Shown: positions 26,029 to 34,709 of the stretch, piece after piece
How the letters are laid out: each line of letters begins with the position of its first letter
How positions within the stretch are numbered: position 1 is the stretch's first letter
Assembly: GCF_017592555.1 (NCBI RefSeq)
Contig: NZ_JAGFNS010000004.1
Span: 293,481 to 357,480, forward strand
Origin: Actinoplanes flavus
GTDB taxonomy: Bacteria > Actinomycetota > Actinomycetes > Mycobacteriales > Micromonosporaceae
Direction of reading: 5' to 3'
DNA: 64,000 bases
The notes under the pieces: model-generated
What the model was told of the DNA's origin: nothing
The model's database searches: none
The model's input: only the letters and a program-made list of their open reading frames with translations
Translations under genes and position numbers: made by a program

Positions 26029-26739
26029 CTATCCGAACCGGTGGTAATCGTTCGAAAAAGAATCGGCGACCCGGACAGGCGATTCCGATTGCGCGGGCGA
26101 GTTTCCGAGTCGCGGCCCTCCGATGGGCCGCGCCGACGAACGGAACGGCGGCGGGGTCGCATTTGAGGGAGTGTTGGCGCGGCGTCGGCGGTCGCGGTGT
26201 TTCGGTCTTTGCGGTTGGTTTCTGGGTCGGGGTTTCCCTTTGGGTCGTGTCGGCGTAGGGAGGGTTGGCTGTGTTGCGTTTGAGGGCGTGTTGGCGCGGG
26301 GTCGGCGGTCGCGGTGTTTCCGGTCTCCGCGGCTGGTTATCGGGCGGGATTTTCCGTTGGGCCGCGCCGGCACAGGGACGGTTGGCGGTGTCACGTTTGC
26401 TGGCGGACGGTGCGGGCCTGTAGTCGCGGTGCTTCCGATCTCCGCCGAACTGGCGGCTGGAATCCAGCGGCCGGCATGAGTCTTCCAGTGTCGGCGGTCG
26501 CTGGGCTGAGGTTGATCTTCCCGAGTGTCTGGGTCGGCATGGGTGCGATTGCGGTGGTTGTCGCCGGTCGCAGCGCCGGGATTGCTCCTCCCCGGGGCCG
26601 CCGGGCGGACGTGTGATTTCGTGACGGCGACTGCCCTCGGGTGATCCAGCGGTGTGGGCGACCGCCCCACCTGCGGCGATGAGTCAGGCGCTGTCGGTGG
26701 GCCTGGCGAAGTCGCGACGGTGCGGCAGTTTTCAGCCAT
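26029..26739 (-). CDS. repeat-containing Pro/Arg-rich frame (possible frameshifted continuation)
   Basis: An open frame of 236 codons. Its C-terminal half is built from a 39-residue repeat (RPKGKPRPRNQPQRPKHRD, then RRRRANTPSNATPP), mirroring a 117-bp DNA repeat. Composition is Pro, Arg and Asn-rich and unlike normal neighbours; GC is lower than average. It may be the continuation of the Pro/Ala-rich frame starting at 27182 after a frameshift near 26735, where a GAAAAC run occurs. It may also be non-coding. Confidence 0.25.
   Translation of the reverse strand: MAENCRTVATSPGPPTAPDSSPQVGRSPTPLDHPRAVAVTKSHVRPAAPGRSNPGAATGDNHRNRTHADPDTREDQPQPSDRRHWKTHAGRWIPAASSAEIGSTATTGPHRPPANVTPPTVPVPARPNGKSRPITSRGDRKHRDRRPRANTPSNATQPTLPTPTRPKGKPRPRNQPQRPKHRDRRRRANTPSNATPPPFRSSARPIGGPRLGNSPAQSESPVRVADSFSNDYHRFG
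26159..26480. repeat. 117-bp tandem repeat, about three units
   Basis: GCATTTGAGG (26159), GCGTTTGAGG (26276) and ACGTTTGCTGG (26393) begin units exactly 117 bp apart, each continuing GTGTTGGCGCGG-GTCGGCGGTCGCGG or a diverged form. The period is a multiple of three. Confidence 0.8.
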
Positions 26740-27182
26740 GGGAACGGCTGCCGTGCCTGCGAGGTGCGCCGGACAGGACGTGCGGGGTGCGGGGCGGGAG
26801 TCACAGGCTGTGGGGCGGGTGCTGTCGGCTGTGGGGCGGGAGCTGCCGACTGTGGGGCGGGTGTCGTCGGCAGTGGGGCGCGCGCTGCCGGCTGTGGGGC
26901 GGGTGCCGCGGGCTGTGGGGCGGGAGCCACAGGCTGTGGGGCGGGAGCTGCCGGCTGCGGGGCAGGCTTTGTGGGGTGGACCGGATCGCGCACGTCTTGG
27001 GTGCCGGTGCTGTTGTCCTGCAGCCGGCGAAGCTTTTCGGCGTGGCGGCGCTCGAGCCCGAAAGCGCGACGCCGTTGCTGGCCGCGACGGAATTCCTCAC
27101 GAGCCGGTGAATGGTTGCGCGACCTGGTCGGATCGCGCATATCGGCAATCATCCTCCGACTGAACAATGCCCCTTGTGCCAT
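26391..27182 (-). CDS. Pro/Ala heptad-repeat protein, hypothetical
   Basis: An open frame of 263 codons from ATG 27182 (GGAAG nine bases upstream). The first ~75 codons show normal high-GC third positions (MRDPTRSRNHSPAREEF, then RRRAFGLERRHAEKLRRLQD), a basic, helix-rich head. Residues ~75-130 are a PAPQPAA heptad repeat encoded by 21-bp units. Downstream the frame becomes low-quality, and the better frame may switch at ~26735. A TATGAT box near 27230 could be a promoter. I do not recognise the family. Confidence 0.4.
   Translation of the reverse strand: MAQGALFSRRMIADMRDPTRSRNHSPAREEFRRGQQRRRAFGLERRHAEKLRRLQDNSTGTQDVRDPVHPTKPAPQPAAPAPQPVAPAPQPAAPAPQPAARAPLPTTPAPQSAAPAPQPTAPAPQPVTPAPHPARPVRRTSQARQPFPWLKTAAPSRLRQAHRQRLTHRRRWGGRPHRWITRGQSPSRNHTSARRPRGGAIPALRPATTTAIAPMPTQTLGKINLSPATADTGRLMPAAGFQPPVRRRSEAPRLQARTVRQQT
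26786..26975. repeat. 21-bp tandem repeat, about nine units
   Basis: Units of the form GCTGTGGGGCGGGAGCTGCCG repeat head to tail with point changes. They encode PAPQPAA on the minus strand. Confidence 0.85.
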
Positions 27183-27382
27183 GCATTAATACTTCCGCAC
27201 CCCGGCTCCGAAGTGTAAGCGGATGATCATGCCAGATCATATTTTACAATCCCCTTGCAGGGCGCGGGTGCCGGTTCGGACTGATCACCGCGAGGGTGGA
27301 ATAGGCCCCCGAACTGAGCCGGTCAAGATGGGTTCAATGCTTCCGGCTGTCGCCTCATGTTCACCGGAATGGAGGAGACCGG

Positions 27383-27475
27383 ATGGTTGGTTCCTTTGAT
27401 CTTCGGTTGAAGACGACGAGCTACTGGATGAGCTCGGAGTCCATCCACCTGTGGGCTTCGGGCTACATCGCGTAG
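27383..27475 (+). CDS. 30-residue small open reading frame
   Basis: ATG 27383 to TAG 27475, with an excellent GGAGG seven bases upstream. The peptide starts MVGSFDLRLKTTSYW and ends HLWASGYIA. It has three aromatic-rich patches but no signal peptide. It could be a small protein, or a fragment of a lost gene. Surrounding bases 27183-27382 hold no other frame. Confidence 0.4.
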   Translation: MVGSFDLRLKTTSYWMSSESIHLWASGYIA

Positions 27476-27580
27476 TCAGAGGGAGTTGAGCAGTCTCCGG
27501 CTTCGCCGGGCAGGCAGGAACGACTTTGCGCCGCCGAGGATCAGTTCCAGCAGGAGGTGGTGCAACCGGGACACGATCTC

Positions 27581-27709
27581 GGTGCGGTGCGGTGCGGTGC
27601 GGTGCGGTGCGGTGCGGTGCGGTGCGGTGCGGTGCGGTGCGGTGCGGTGCGGTGCGGTGCGGTGCGGTGCGGTGCGGTGCGGTGCGGTGCGGTGCGGTGC
27701 GGTGCGGTG
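27581..27709. repeat. pentanucleotide microsatellite (GGTGC)~26
   Basis: An almost perfect uninterrupted run of GGTGC, about 25.8 copies. Because 5 is not a multiple of 3, any change in copy number would shift an overlapping frame. True copy number may differ from the assembly. Confidence 0.9.
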
Positions 27710-28201
27710 GAGGCAGATACCGGTGGTTGTGGAGCGCGGTAGAGGCGGAGGTAGGTGCCGACGGGTGGTGGGGGTGTACCGGTCGCGGCGGTGGAGGTTG
27801 GGGTGCCGGTGGCGGCGCGGTGAAGGTGGACGTAAGTGGCAGTGGTCGCAGTGGCGTTTGGGGTGCCGGTGGCGAGGTGGTGGGTGCCGGCCAGGTGCCG
27901 GCGCGGGTGCGTTTGTGGGTGTGCCCGTGTTGGTTGCGTCGGTTGACCAGCAGCCGCTACGCCGCCGTGGTGTCGTCGACGGTTACCTGCCGCTGGTCCG
28001 GGGTTTGCAGAGGGACGACGGGATCGGCTCGCGGCTTTCACGGAGGAGAACGCCCGGGACGGCGGACAATCTCGCGGCCACGTCCACGATGGTCTTGCCG
28101 GCGGCGACCAGACGCTGGGCGGCCGGTGCCGTCGCGGCCCTCGGCCCCTCGGATCCGGTGGCAGCTGTGCCGGCTGGGGTCGGTGGTGGAACGCCGAACC
28201 G
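27710..28201. other. gene-poor low-complexity stretch with possible gene remnant
   Basis: Bases 27710-27930 are GTG/GGT-rich with short imperfect repeats (GGGGTGCCGGTGGC recurs). On the minus strand at 27983-28240 a frame contains AAQRLVAAGKTIVDVAARLSAVPG, faintly like the helix-turn-helix end of serine recombinases, but it is too short and unsupported to call. Otherwise nothing recognised. Confidence 0.35.
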
Positions 28202-28238
28202 GCAGCGAGTCCGGCCTCGGTGAGGCCGGACTCGCTGC
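28202..28238 (-). terminator. terminator of the FKBP gene
   Basis: Perfect 17-bp arms starting GCAGCGAGTCCGG with a 3-base loop (GGT), located 10 bp past the FKBP stop on the minus strand. Confidence 0.9.
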
Positions 28239-28247
28239 ATGGCGGGG

Positions 28248-28970
28248 TCAGGAGGCGGCCAGGACGTCCACGACGAAACGCAACGTGCCGGCCGGCTGGC
28301 CGCCGCTCGGCTTCTCGCCGTAGGCGAGGGCGGCCGGGATGTCGAGCTGCACCCGGCTGCCGATCTTCGCCCCGAGCAGGCCCTGGTCCCAGCCTTTGAT
28401 GACGTTGCCCGCCCCGACCTGGAAGCTGAACGGCTCGGACCGTTTCCAGGAGGAGTCGAACTCCTTGCCGTCGGCGTAGGTCACGCCGACATAGTTCACG
28501 TCGACCGTCTGACCGGACTGGACCGCCGCGCCCGTGCCCTCGACGAGGGTGGTCGACTTGAGCTCGGTGACGGTGCCGGTGCCCTTGGACACGGACGGCT
28601 TGGTACCCAGCGCGGGGTCGGCGCCCGGGGGCAGCGGCGGGAAGGCCGGGCTGGTGTCGGCGGGGTTCGCGCCGGCGTCGATGCTCGTGCTCGCGGTGGG
28701 CGACGACGACGGCGACGGTGTGCTGCCGATCCACACGATCAGCCCGACGACCAGAGCCAGGACGCCCGCCGCGGCGCCGGCCATCGACAGCACCTCACGG
28801 CGTTTCCGTGCCGCCTGAGCGCGGGCTTTGGCGACCTTCGCCTCGGCCCGCTTCTCGGCCTTGGTCTTCAGCGGTGGTCCGCTCTTGCGGGACGGACCGG
28901 GGGCGGCGGCTTTGACAGCCGCGCTACCGCGGCTCGGTACGGATTCAGGCACCGACCGACAATACGACAA
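28248..28970 (-). CDS. membrane-anchored FKBP-type peptidyl-prolyl isomerase
   Basis: A 240-aa protein with a basic, Lys/Ala/Arg-rich cytoplasmic N-terminus (KTKAEKRAEAKVAKARAQAA), one transmembrane helix (~62-85) and a Ser/Pro linker. The C-terminal FKBP domain (~133-240) has TVDVNYVGVTYADGKEFDSSW, NVIKGWDQGLLGAKIGSRVQL and AALAYGEKPSGG. It should assist folding of exported proteins. The start is uncertain: a GTG eight codons in is also possible. Confidence 0.88.
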   Translation of the reverse strand: MSYCRSVPESVPSRGSAAVKAAAPGPSRKSGPPLKTKAEKRAEAKVAKARAQAARKRREVLSMAGAAAGVLALVVGLIVWIGSTPSPSSSPTASTSIDAGANPADTSPAFPPLPPGADPALGTKPSVSKGTGTVTELKSTTLVEGTGAAVQSGQTVDVNYVGVTYADGKEFDSSWKRSEPFSFQVGAGNVIKGWDQGLLGAKIGSRVQLDIPAALAYGEKPSGGQPAGTLRFVVDVLAAS

Positions 28971-28998
28971 CTTGCTGTGTGCGGCCGACCGCCGTGGG

Positions 28999-29820
28999 TC
29001 AGGGCCGCCACCAGTGGTCGAGGGGGGTGACCGGCAGGGCTCGCTTGTGGCGGGTGGCGAGGTAGAGCGATTCGAGCCGGCTCGCCACCTCCGGGGTGAC
29101 CTCCGCGCCCTCCAGGTAGTCGTCGATCTCGCCGTAGGTGATGCCGAGCGCCGCCTCGTCGGGCAGGGCCGGGCGGTCGTCCTCGAGGTCGGCGGTCGGC
29201 ACCTTCTGCCACGTTGCCGGCGGCGCGCCGAGTTCGCGCAGGAGGGCGGCGCCCTGCCGTTTGGTCAGCCCGGTCAGCGGCGTGACGTCGACGCCGCCGT
29301 CGCCGTACTTGGTGAAGAAGCCGGTCACCGCCTCGGCGGCGTGGTCGGTGCCGACGACGAGCATGTTCAGCTGCCCGGCGATCGCGTACTGGGCGACCAT
29401 GCGCTCGCGGGCCTTGACGTTGCCGCGTACGAAGTCGCGCAGCGGCTCGAAACCGGCGGCCACGGCACCGGACACCGCGTCGACGCCCGGTTTGACGTTC
29501 ACCTCGATCGACCGGTCCGGGCCGATGAAGTCGAGCGCGATCCGCGCGTCCTGCTCGTCGGCCTGGACGCCGTACGGCAGGCGCACCGCGACGAACGTGG
29601 CGTCGTGGCCCTCCGCGCGCAGTTGCTCGCAGGCGAGCTGGCACAGCTTTCCGGCCAGCGTGCTGTCCTGTCCACCGCTGATGCCCAGTACGTAGCCGGT
29701 GGCGGGTGTGGACCGGAGGTAGTCCTTGAGGAACCCGACGCGTTCCCGGATCTCGTCCGCTGGCGCGATCGACGGATTCACGCCGAGTTCGGCCACGATC
29801 TGTTTACGCAGGTTCGTCAT
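28999..29820 (-). CDS. nadE: ammonia-dependent NAD+ synthetase
   Basis: A 273-aa enzyme matching the short, NH3-dependent NadE form (no glutaminase domain). The PP-loop is [18 protein letters not shown], and further blocks are [29 protein letters not shown] and [27 protein letters not shown]. It adenylates and amidates nicotinic acid adenine dinucleotide to NAD+ in the cytoplasm. A terminator hairpin separates it from the upstream organosulfur operon. Confidence 0.96.
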   Translation of the reverse strand: MTNLRKQIVAELGVNPSIAPADEIRERVGFLKDYLRSTPATGYVLGISGGQDSTLAGKLCQLACEQLRAEGHDATFVAVRLPYGVQADEQDARIALDFIGPDRSIEVNVKPGVDAVSGAVAAGFEPLRDFVRGNVKARERMVAQYAIAGQLNMLVVGTDHAAEAVTGFFTKYGDGGVDVTPLTGLTKRQGAALLRELGAPPATWQKVPTADLEDDRPALPDEAALGITYGEIDDYLEGAEVTPEVASRLESLYLATRHKRALPVTPLDHWWRP

Positions 29821-29835
29821 TGTCGCACTGTACTT

Positions 29836-29869
29836 GGCGCGGAGTCCGCCTCGCCGGGGACTCCGCGCC
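29836..29869 (-). terminator. terminator after the organosulfur operon
   Basis: Perfect 12-bp arms GGCGCGGAGTCC and GGACTCCGCGCC with a 10-base loop, immediately after the last gene of the operon and before nadE. Confidence 0.75.
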
Positions 29870-29877
29870 GGCGTGGA

Positions 29878-30942
29878 TCAGGTGGCCGCCGGGATCGGTT
29901 CGCGCAGCCGGTGGATGAGCGCGTCGCCCACCCGGGCGGTCTCCCGCTTGTACGGCGTGTCGGACAGGACGAAGTGGCTGATGCCCAGGTCAGCGTACTT
30001 TCGCAGGGCCGCGGCCACGTCGTCGGCGGAACCGACCAGCCAGGTCGTCCCGGCGCCGCCTCCGCCGTACCGGCCGGGGGCCGTGTAGAGGCAGCTGTCC
30101 AGCACGTCACCACGGTCGGCCAGGTCGAGCAGCCGCTGCTGGCCGACCGCCGCGCGGCGCAGCAACTCGGTGCTGCCGGTGCGGCTCGCCATCTCGGCGA
30201 CCTTCTCCTCGGCGTCGTGCCAGGCCTGCTCGGTGGTGTCGCGGACCAGGGTGGTGATCCGCAGCCCGAACTCCAGCGGCGGCAGATCCCGGTCCAGGTC
30301 CCTACTGAGCGTGCGGAGCCGGTCGATGCGCTCGGCGACGCCGTCCAGCGGCTCGCCCCAGAACAGCTGCACGTCGGCCTCGGTCGCGGCGACCTTCTCG
30401 GCGGCGGCTGACGCGCCACCGAAATAGAGGCGAGGACCTTTCCGGTACGGGCGGGGCGTCACCGTGGCATTCGTGACGCTGAAGTGCTCACCCGCGTACG
30501 TCACGTTCCGTTCGGTCCAGAGTCGCCGCGCGATGCGCATGAACTCCCTGGTCCGCGCGTACCGCGTGGCCTGATCGACCTCGATGTCGCCGTAGGCGGC
30601 GAGATTGTCCTGCCCGCTCACGATGTTGATCAGCAGGCGGCCGCCGGACAGCTGGTCGAGGGTGGCGGCCGCGCTGGCGAAGTGTGCGGGCCGCCAGTAG
30701 CCGGGCCGGATCGCGGCGAGTGGCTGGAACGTGGTGGTCCGGGCGGCGAGTGCCGTGGCGACCGTGAACGTGTCCGGCCGGCCCCAGCCGGTGCCGATCA
30801 GCGCGCCGGACCAGCCGTGGCGTTCCGCGGTGACGGCCAGGTCGACGCTGTGGTCGAGGGTGCCGTAGCCGGCCACCGCGTCGTCGCCGCGATGGCCGGG
30901 GTCGACGGTGTTCGGGATGTACCAGAGGAAGGTCGGGCTCAT
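29878..30942 (-). CDS. ssuD: SsuD-like FMNH2-dependent alkanesulfonate monooxygenase
   Basis: A 354-aa luciferase-like monooxygenase from ATG 30942. SsuD-type blocks are FLWYIPNTVDPGHRG, AAIRPGYWRPAHFASAAATLDQLSGGRLLINIVSG and KGPRLYFGGASAAAEKVAATEADVQLFWGEP. It would use FMNH2 and O2 to release sulfite and an aldehyde from alkanesulfonates. It is the last gene of the operon, 73 bp after the aldo/keto reductase that could handle the aldehyde. The exact substrate is inferred. Confidence 0.8.
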   Translation of the reverse strand: MSPTFLWYIPNTVDPGHRGDDAVAGYGTLDHSVDLAVTAERHGWSGALIGTGWGRPDTFTVATALAARTTTFQPLAAIRPGYWRPAHFASAAATLDQLSGGRLLINIVSGQDNLAAYGDIEVDQATRYARTREFMRIARRLWTERNVTYAGEHFSVTNATVTPRPYRKGPRLYFGGASAAAEKVAATEADVQLFWGEPLDGVAERIDRLRTLSRDLDRDLPPLEFGLRITTLVRDTTEQAWHDAEEKVAEMASRTGSTELLRRAAVGQQRLLDLADRGDVLDSCLYTAPGRYGGGGAGTTWLVGSADDVAAALRKYADLGISHFVLSDTPYKRETARVGDALIHRLREPIPAAT

Positions 30943-31015
30943 GCGGTCACCGCCGGTTCGCGCCGGCGCCGCCATGAGATCGGGACGGAGCCTGATGATT
31001 CGCTTGCGAGCTGGC

Positions 31016-32053
31016 TCATGCGGGACTCCGGCGGCGGCGGGCCGGGTCGATCACCGACGGCGGCTGGTAGCCCTGGTCGCGGGCGGACAGCGTGACGCCG
31101 GGCGGCACGATCTTGTCGATCTCGTCGAGCACGTCCCGGCTCAACCGGACCTGGGCGGCGCCGAGCTGGTCCTCCAGCTGTTCCAGGGTGCGCGGGCCGA
31201 TGATCGGCGCGGTGACCGCCGGGTGTTCCAGGACGAAGCCGAGCGCCAGGTGGATCAGCGACAGGCCGGACTGTTCGGCCAGCAGCGCGAGGGCCTCGAC
31301 GGCGGCGAGCTTGCCGGCGTTCTCCGGCGCGCCGATCTCGAACCTCCCGGGCTGGCGGCCGCCGCGGCTGGTGGCGGGTTGCGGGGCGCCCGCCCGGAAC
31401 TTGCCGGACAGCCAGCCGCCGGCCAGCGGGCTCCACGGGATCACGGCAAGGCCGTACTTCTGGGCGATCGGCAGGACCTCGCGTTCGATGCCGCGGGCCA
31501 GGATCGAGTACGGCGGCTGCTCGGAGACGACCCGCTCCCGGCCGCGGCGTTCGGCGATCCACTGGCCCTCGACGATCGCCGACGGCTCGAACGTGGAGGT
31601 GCCGATGTAGCGGATCTTGCCCTGGTGGACGAGGTCGGACAGGGCGCCCAGGGTCTCGTCGAAGTCGGTGTCCTCCTCCGGGCGGTGCACCTGGTAGAGG
31701 TCGATGTGGTCGGTGCGCAGCCGGCGCAGGCTGTGCTCCACCTCGCGGATGATCCAGCGGCGGGAGTTGCCGAAGTGGTTCGGGTCGGTGCCGATCTGGC
31801 CGTGGAACTTGGTGGCCAGAAAGACGTCGTCCCGCCGGTTCTTGAGCGCCTTGCCGACGATCTCCTCGGATTCGCCCTGGCTGTACACGTCGGCGGTGTC
31901 GACCAGATTGATGCCGGCGTCCAGAGCCCGGTGGATGATCCGGATGCTGTCGTGGTGGTCGGGGTTGCCGCGTTCGCCGAACATCATGGTGCCCAGCGCC
32001 AGCGCGCTGACCTTGACGCCGGTCCGGCCGAACGGCCGCAGGGGGATGGACAT
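31016..32053 (-). CDS. aldo/keto reductase
   Basis: A 345-aa NADPH-dependent AKR from ATG 32053. The (alpha/beta)8 barrel has the tetrad in LVDTADVYSQGESEEIVGKAL (Asp, Tyr), VFLATKFHG (Lys) and LYQVHRPE (His), with a C-terminal NADP-binding loop near APIIGPRTLEQLEDQL. Resembles YajO/Tas-like AKRs. Eight bp after the second LLM gene, it probably reduces aldehydes or ketones released by the monooxygenases. Confidence 0.9.
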   Translation of the reverse strand: MSIPLRPFGRTGVKVSALALGTMMFGERGNPDHHDSIRIIHRALDAGINLVDTADVYSQGESEEIVGKALKNRRDDVFLATKFHGQIGTDPNHFGNSRRWIIREVEHSLRRLRTDHIDLYQVHRPEEDTDFDETLGALSDLVHQGKIRYIGTSTFEPSAIVEGQWIAERRGRERVVSEQPPYSILARGIEREVLPIAQKYGLAVIPWSPLAGGWLSGKFRAGAPQPATSRGGRQPGRFEIGAPENAGKLAAVEALALLAEQSGLSLIHLALGFVLEHPAVTAPIIGPRTLEQLEDQLGAAQVRLSRDVLDEIDKIVPPGVTLSARDQGYQPPSVIDPARRRRSPA

Positions 32054-32061
32054 CGTTCTCC

Positions 32062-33384
32062 TCAGACGGCCAGAAGGGTGTTGGCCGGGCGGGGCAGCCC
32101 GTAGTGTTCGCGCAGCGTGCGGCCGGTGTATTCGGTGCGGAACAGGCCGCGTTCCTGCAGGATCGGCACGACCTTGGCGGCGAACGCCTCGATGCCGGAC
32201 GGCAGGACCGCCGGCATGATGTTGAAGCCGTCGGCGGCGCCGTTCTCGAAGTAGTGCTGGATCGTGTCGGCGACCTGCACCGGCGTACCGGTGAAAGTGC
32301 GGTGACCACGTCCGCCGCCGAGCTTGCCGATGAGCTGGCGGACCGTCAGGTTGTCGCGCCGTGCCCACTCCACGACCAGGGTGCGCCGGCTCTTGTGGCC
32401 CTCGATCTCGTCCTCGCCCGGCAGGTCGGTGGGCAGCGGCTCGTCCAGGCGCAGCCGCTCGACGTCCACGCCGAGGACGGTTGCCAGCGTGCCGACCGCG
32501 TACTCGGGGCTGATCAGCCGTTCCAGCTCGGCCTCCTGTTCCCGCGCCTCGGCCGGGCTGTCGCCGATCACCGGGACGATGCCGGGCAGCACGACCACGT
32601 GGTCGGGGTCGCGGCCGGCCGCCACGGCACGGCGTTTGATGTCGGCGTAGAAGGCCTGGCTCTCGGCGAGGGTCGGGTTGGCCACGAAGATCGCCTCCGC
32701 CCACTTGGCGGCGAACTCCCGGCCGTTGTCCGAGGAGCCGGCCTGTACCAGCAGCGGCCAGCCCTGTGGGGAGCGTGGCACGTTCAGTGCGCCCTGCACC
32801 TGGAAGTGGGCGCCGTGGTGGTCGATGTCGCGGACCCGGTCGCGGACGGCGTGGACCCCGGACTCCTTGTCGGCGATCACCGCGTCGTCGGTCCAGCTGT
32901 CCCACAGTTTCGTGGAGACCTGGAGGAACTCGTCGGCCCGTTCGTACCGGGTCTTGTGCAGGGGCTGGTCGGTGAGGCCGAAGTTGCGGGCGGCGGCCTC
33001 CCCGGCGGTGGTGACGATGTTCCAGCCGGCCCGGCCACCGGACAGGTGGTCCAGCGAGGCGAACCGGCGGGCCAGGTTGTAGGGCTCGTTGTACGAGGTG
33101 GACGCCGTCGCGATGAGCCCGATCCGGGTGGTGGTCGCGGCCAGCGCGGCCAGAAGCAGGGTGGGTTCCAGCTTTCCGGCCGGCCGGCGGCCCGGGTCGC
33201 TCCACAGCACCGGGCTGTCGGCCAGGAACACCGAGTCGAACTTGGCGTCCTCGGCGACCCGGGTCAGGTGCTGGTGCGCGGCGAGCGACAGGTTGGCGTA
33301 CGGATCCGACTCGGGCAGCCGCCAGGATGCCTCGTGGTGGCCGGTGTCGTGCAGGAACAGGTTGAAGTGCAGTTGCCGGGTCAT
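32062..33384 (-). CDS. LLM-class FMN-dependent monooxygenase (NtaA/DszA type), second paralogue
   Basis: A 440-aa protein from ATG 33384, overlapping the upstream paralogue by four bases. NtaA/SnaA/DszA/SoxA signatures include LFLHDTGHHEASWRLPE, STSYNEPYNLARRFASLDHLSGGRAGWNIVTT and NVPRSPQGWPLLVQAGSS. The N-terminus and the GFNIMPAVLPSGIEAF end closely match its neighbour, indicating a tandem duplication. It likely oxygenates an organosulfur or chelating substrate using FMNH2 from the operon's flavin reductase. Confidence 0.9.
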   Translation of the reverse strand: MTRQLHFNLFLHDTGHHEASWRLPESDPYANLSLAAHQHLTRVAEDAKFDSVFLADSPVLWSDPGRRPAGKLEPTLLLAALAATTTRIGLIATASTSYNEPYNLARRFASLDHLSGGRAGWNIVTTAGEAAARNFGLTDQPLHKTRYERADEFLQVSTKLWDSWTDDAVIADKESGVHAVRDRVRDIDHHGAHFQVQGALNVPRSPQGWPLLVQAGSSDNGREFAAKWAEAIFVANPTLAESQAFYADIKRRAVAAGRDPDHVVVLPGIVPVIGDSPAEAREQEAELERLISPEYAVGTLATVLGVDVERLRLDEPLPTDLPGEDEIEGHKSRRTLVVEWARRDNLTVRQLIGKLGGGRGHRTFTGTPVQVADTIQHYFENGAADGFNIMPAVLPSGIEAFAAKVVPILQERGLFRTEYTGRTLREHYGLPRPANTLLAV

Positions 33385-34709
33385 GCGGAAGTCAGCTCCA
33401 GGCTGTCGGCGGGACGGGGGAGGCCGTAGTGGTCGCGCAGGGTGGTGCCCTCGTAGTCGGTGCGGAACAGACCCCGGGCCTGCAGGATCGGTACGACGTG
33501 GTCGACGAACGCGGTCAGCCCGGACGGCAGGACCGCGGGCATGATGTTGAAACCGTCGGCGGCGCCGCTGTGGAACCAGTCCTCGATGGTGTCGGCGACC
33601 TGCTCCGGGGTGCCGGCGAAGGTGCGGTGGCCGCGGCCGCCGCCGAGCCGGCCGATCAGCTGCCGGACCGTCAGGTTTTCTCGGCGGGCCAGGTCGACGA
33701 TCAGCGTGAAGCGGCTCTTGGCGCCCTCGATCTCGTCCTCGGTCGGCAGGTTCGCCGGCAGCGGTTCGTCCAGGGGCAGGTCGGCCGGGTCGAGCTGGAA
33801 GCGCTCGGCGAGCTGCCGCCGGGCGTACTCGGGGCTGATCAGCCGTTCCAGCTCGGCGTCGAGTTTCTGGGCCTCGGACTCGGTGGCGGCGATGACCGGC
33901 ACGATCCCGGGCAGGATCTTGATGCCGTCCGGGTCGCGGCCCAGCGCGGCCGCCCGCTGTTTGAGGTCGGCGTAGAAGGCCTGGGCCTCGGCGAGGGTCT
34001 GCTGAGCGGTGAACACGGCCTCGGCGTAGCGGGCCGCGAACTGCCGGCCGTCCTCCGAGGAGCCGGCCTGCACGAGCAGCGGCCAGCCTTGCGGGGAACG
34101 CGGCACGTTGAGCGGCCCGTCGACCCGGAACCAGCGGCCCCGGTGGTTGATCGGCCGCACTTTCGCGGCGTCGGCGTGCACGCCCGCGGCCTTGTCGGCG
34201 ATCACCGCGTCGTCGGTCCAGCTGTCCCACAGTTTCGTGGTGACCTCGACGAACTCGGCGGCGCGTTCGTACCGGTCGCGGTGTGCCGGAACGTCGTCGA
34301 GGCCGAAGTTGCGGGCGGCGTCCGCGCCGGCGGTGGTGACGATGTTCCAGCCGGCCCGGCCGCCGGAGACGTGATCGACCGAGGCGAACCGGCGGGCCAG
34401 GTTGTAGGGCTCGTTGTAGGAGGTGGAGGCGGTGGCGATCAGCCCGATGTGGTCGGTGACCGCGGCCAGGGCGGTGAGCAGCACGGTCGGCTCCAGTTTC
34501 CCGGCCGGCCGCCGGCCGGGGTCGCCCTGCAGCACCGGGCTGTCGGCGAAGAAGACCGAATCGAGTTTGCCGCGCTCGGCGATCCGGGCCAGGTTCTGGA
34601 AGTGCTTGACGTCCCAGCTCGCGTACGGGTCCGACTCCGGCAACCGCCACGACGCCTCGTGGTGGCCGACGCTCATCAGGAACGCGTTGAGGTGCAGTCT
34701 CTTAGGCAT
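33381..34709 (-). CDS. LLM-class FMN-dependent monooxygenase (NtaA/DszA type), first paralogue
   Basis: A 442-aa protein of the same family: LNAFLMSVGHHEASWRLPESDPYA, STSYNEPYNLARRFASVDHVSGGRAGWNIV and ISPEYARRQLAERFQLDPAD. It overlaps the ATPase gene upstream by eight bases and its twin downstream by four. The two copies differ most in the segment after ISPEYA, suggesting divergent substrates (for instance sulfone versus sulfonate). Confidence 0.9.
   Translation of the reverse strand: MPKRLHLNAFLMSVGHHEASWRLPESDPYASWDVKHFQNLARIAERGKLDSVFFADSPVLQGDPGRRPAGKLEPTVLLTALAAVTDHIGLIATASTSYNEPYNLARRFASVDHVSGGRAGWNIVTTAGADAARNFGLDDVPAHRDRYERAAEFVEVTTKLWDSWTDDAVIADKAAGVHADAAKVRPINHRGRWFRVDGPLNVPRSPQGWPLLVQAGSSEDGRQFAARYAEAVFTAQQTLAEAQAFYADLKQRAAALGRDPDGIKILPGIVPVIAATESEAQKLDAELERLISPEYARRQLAERFQLDPADLPLDEPLPANLPTEDEIEGAKSRFTLIVDLARRENLTVRQLIGRLGGGRGHRTFAGTPEQVADTIEDWFHSGAADGFNIMPAVLPSGLTAFVDHVVPILQARGLFRTDYEGTTLRDHYGLPRPADSLELTSA

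Noticed and set aside
27983..28240. Serine recombinase fragment
   Set aside because: Only one helix-turn-helix-like segment is suggestive; length and composition do not support a call.
27486..28323. Cys-rich repeat proteins (VRCGA)n read through the microsatellite
   Set aside because: All three plus frames read the same pentapeptide because of the 5-bp unit; there is no RBS or codon support on either side.
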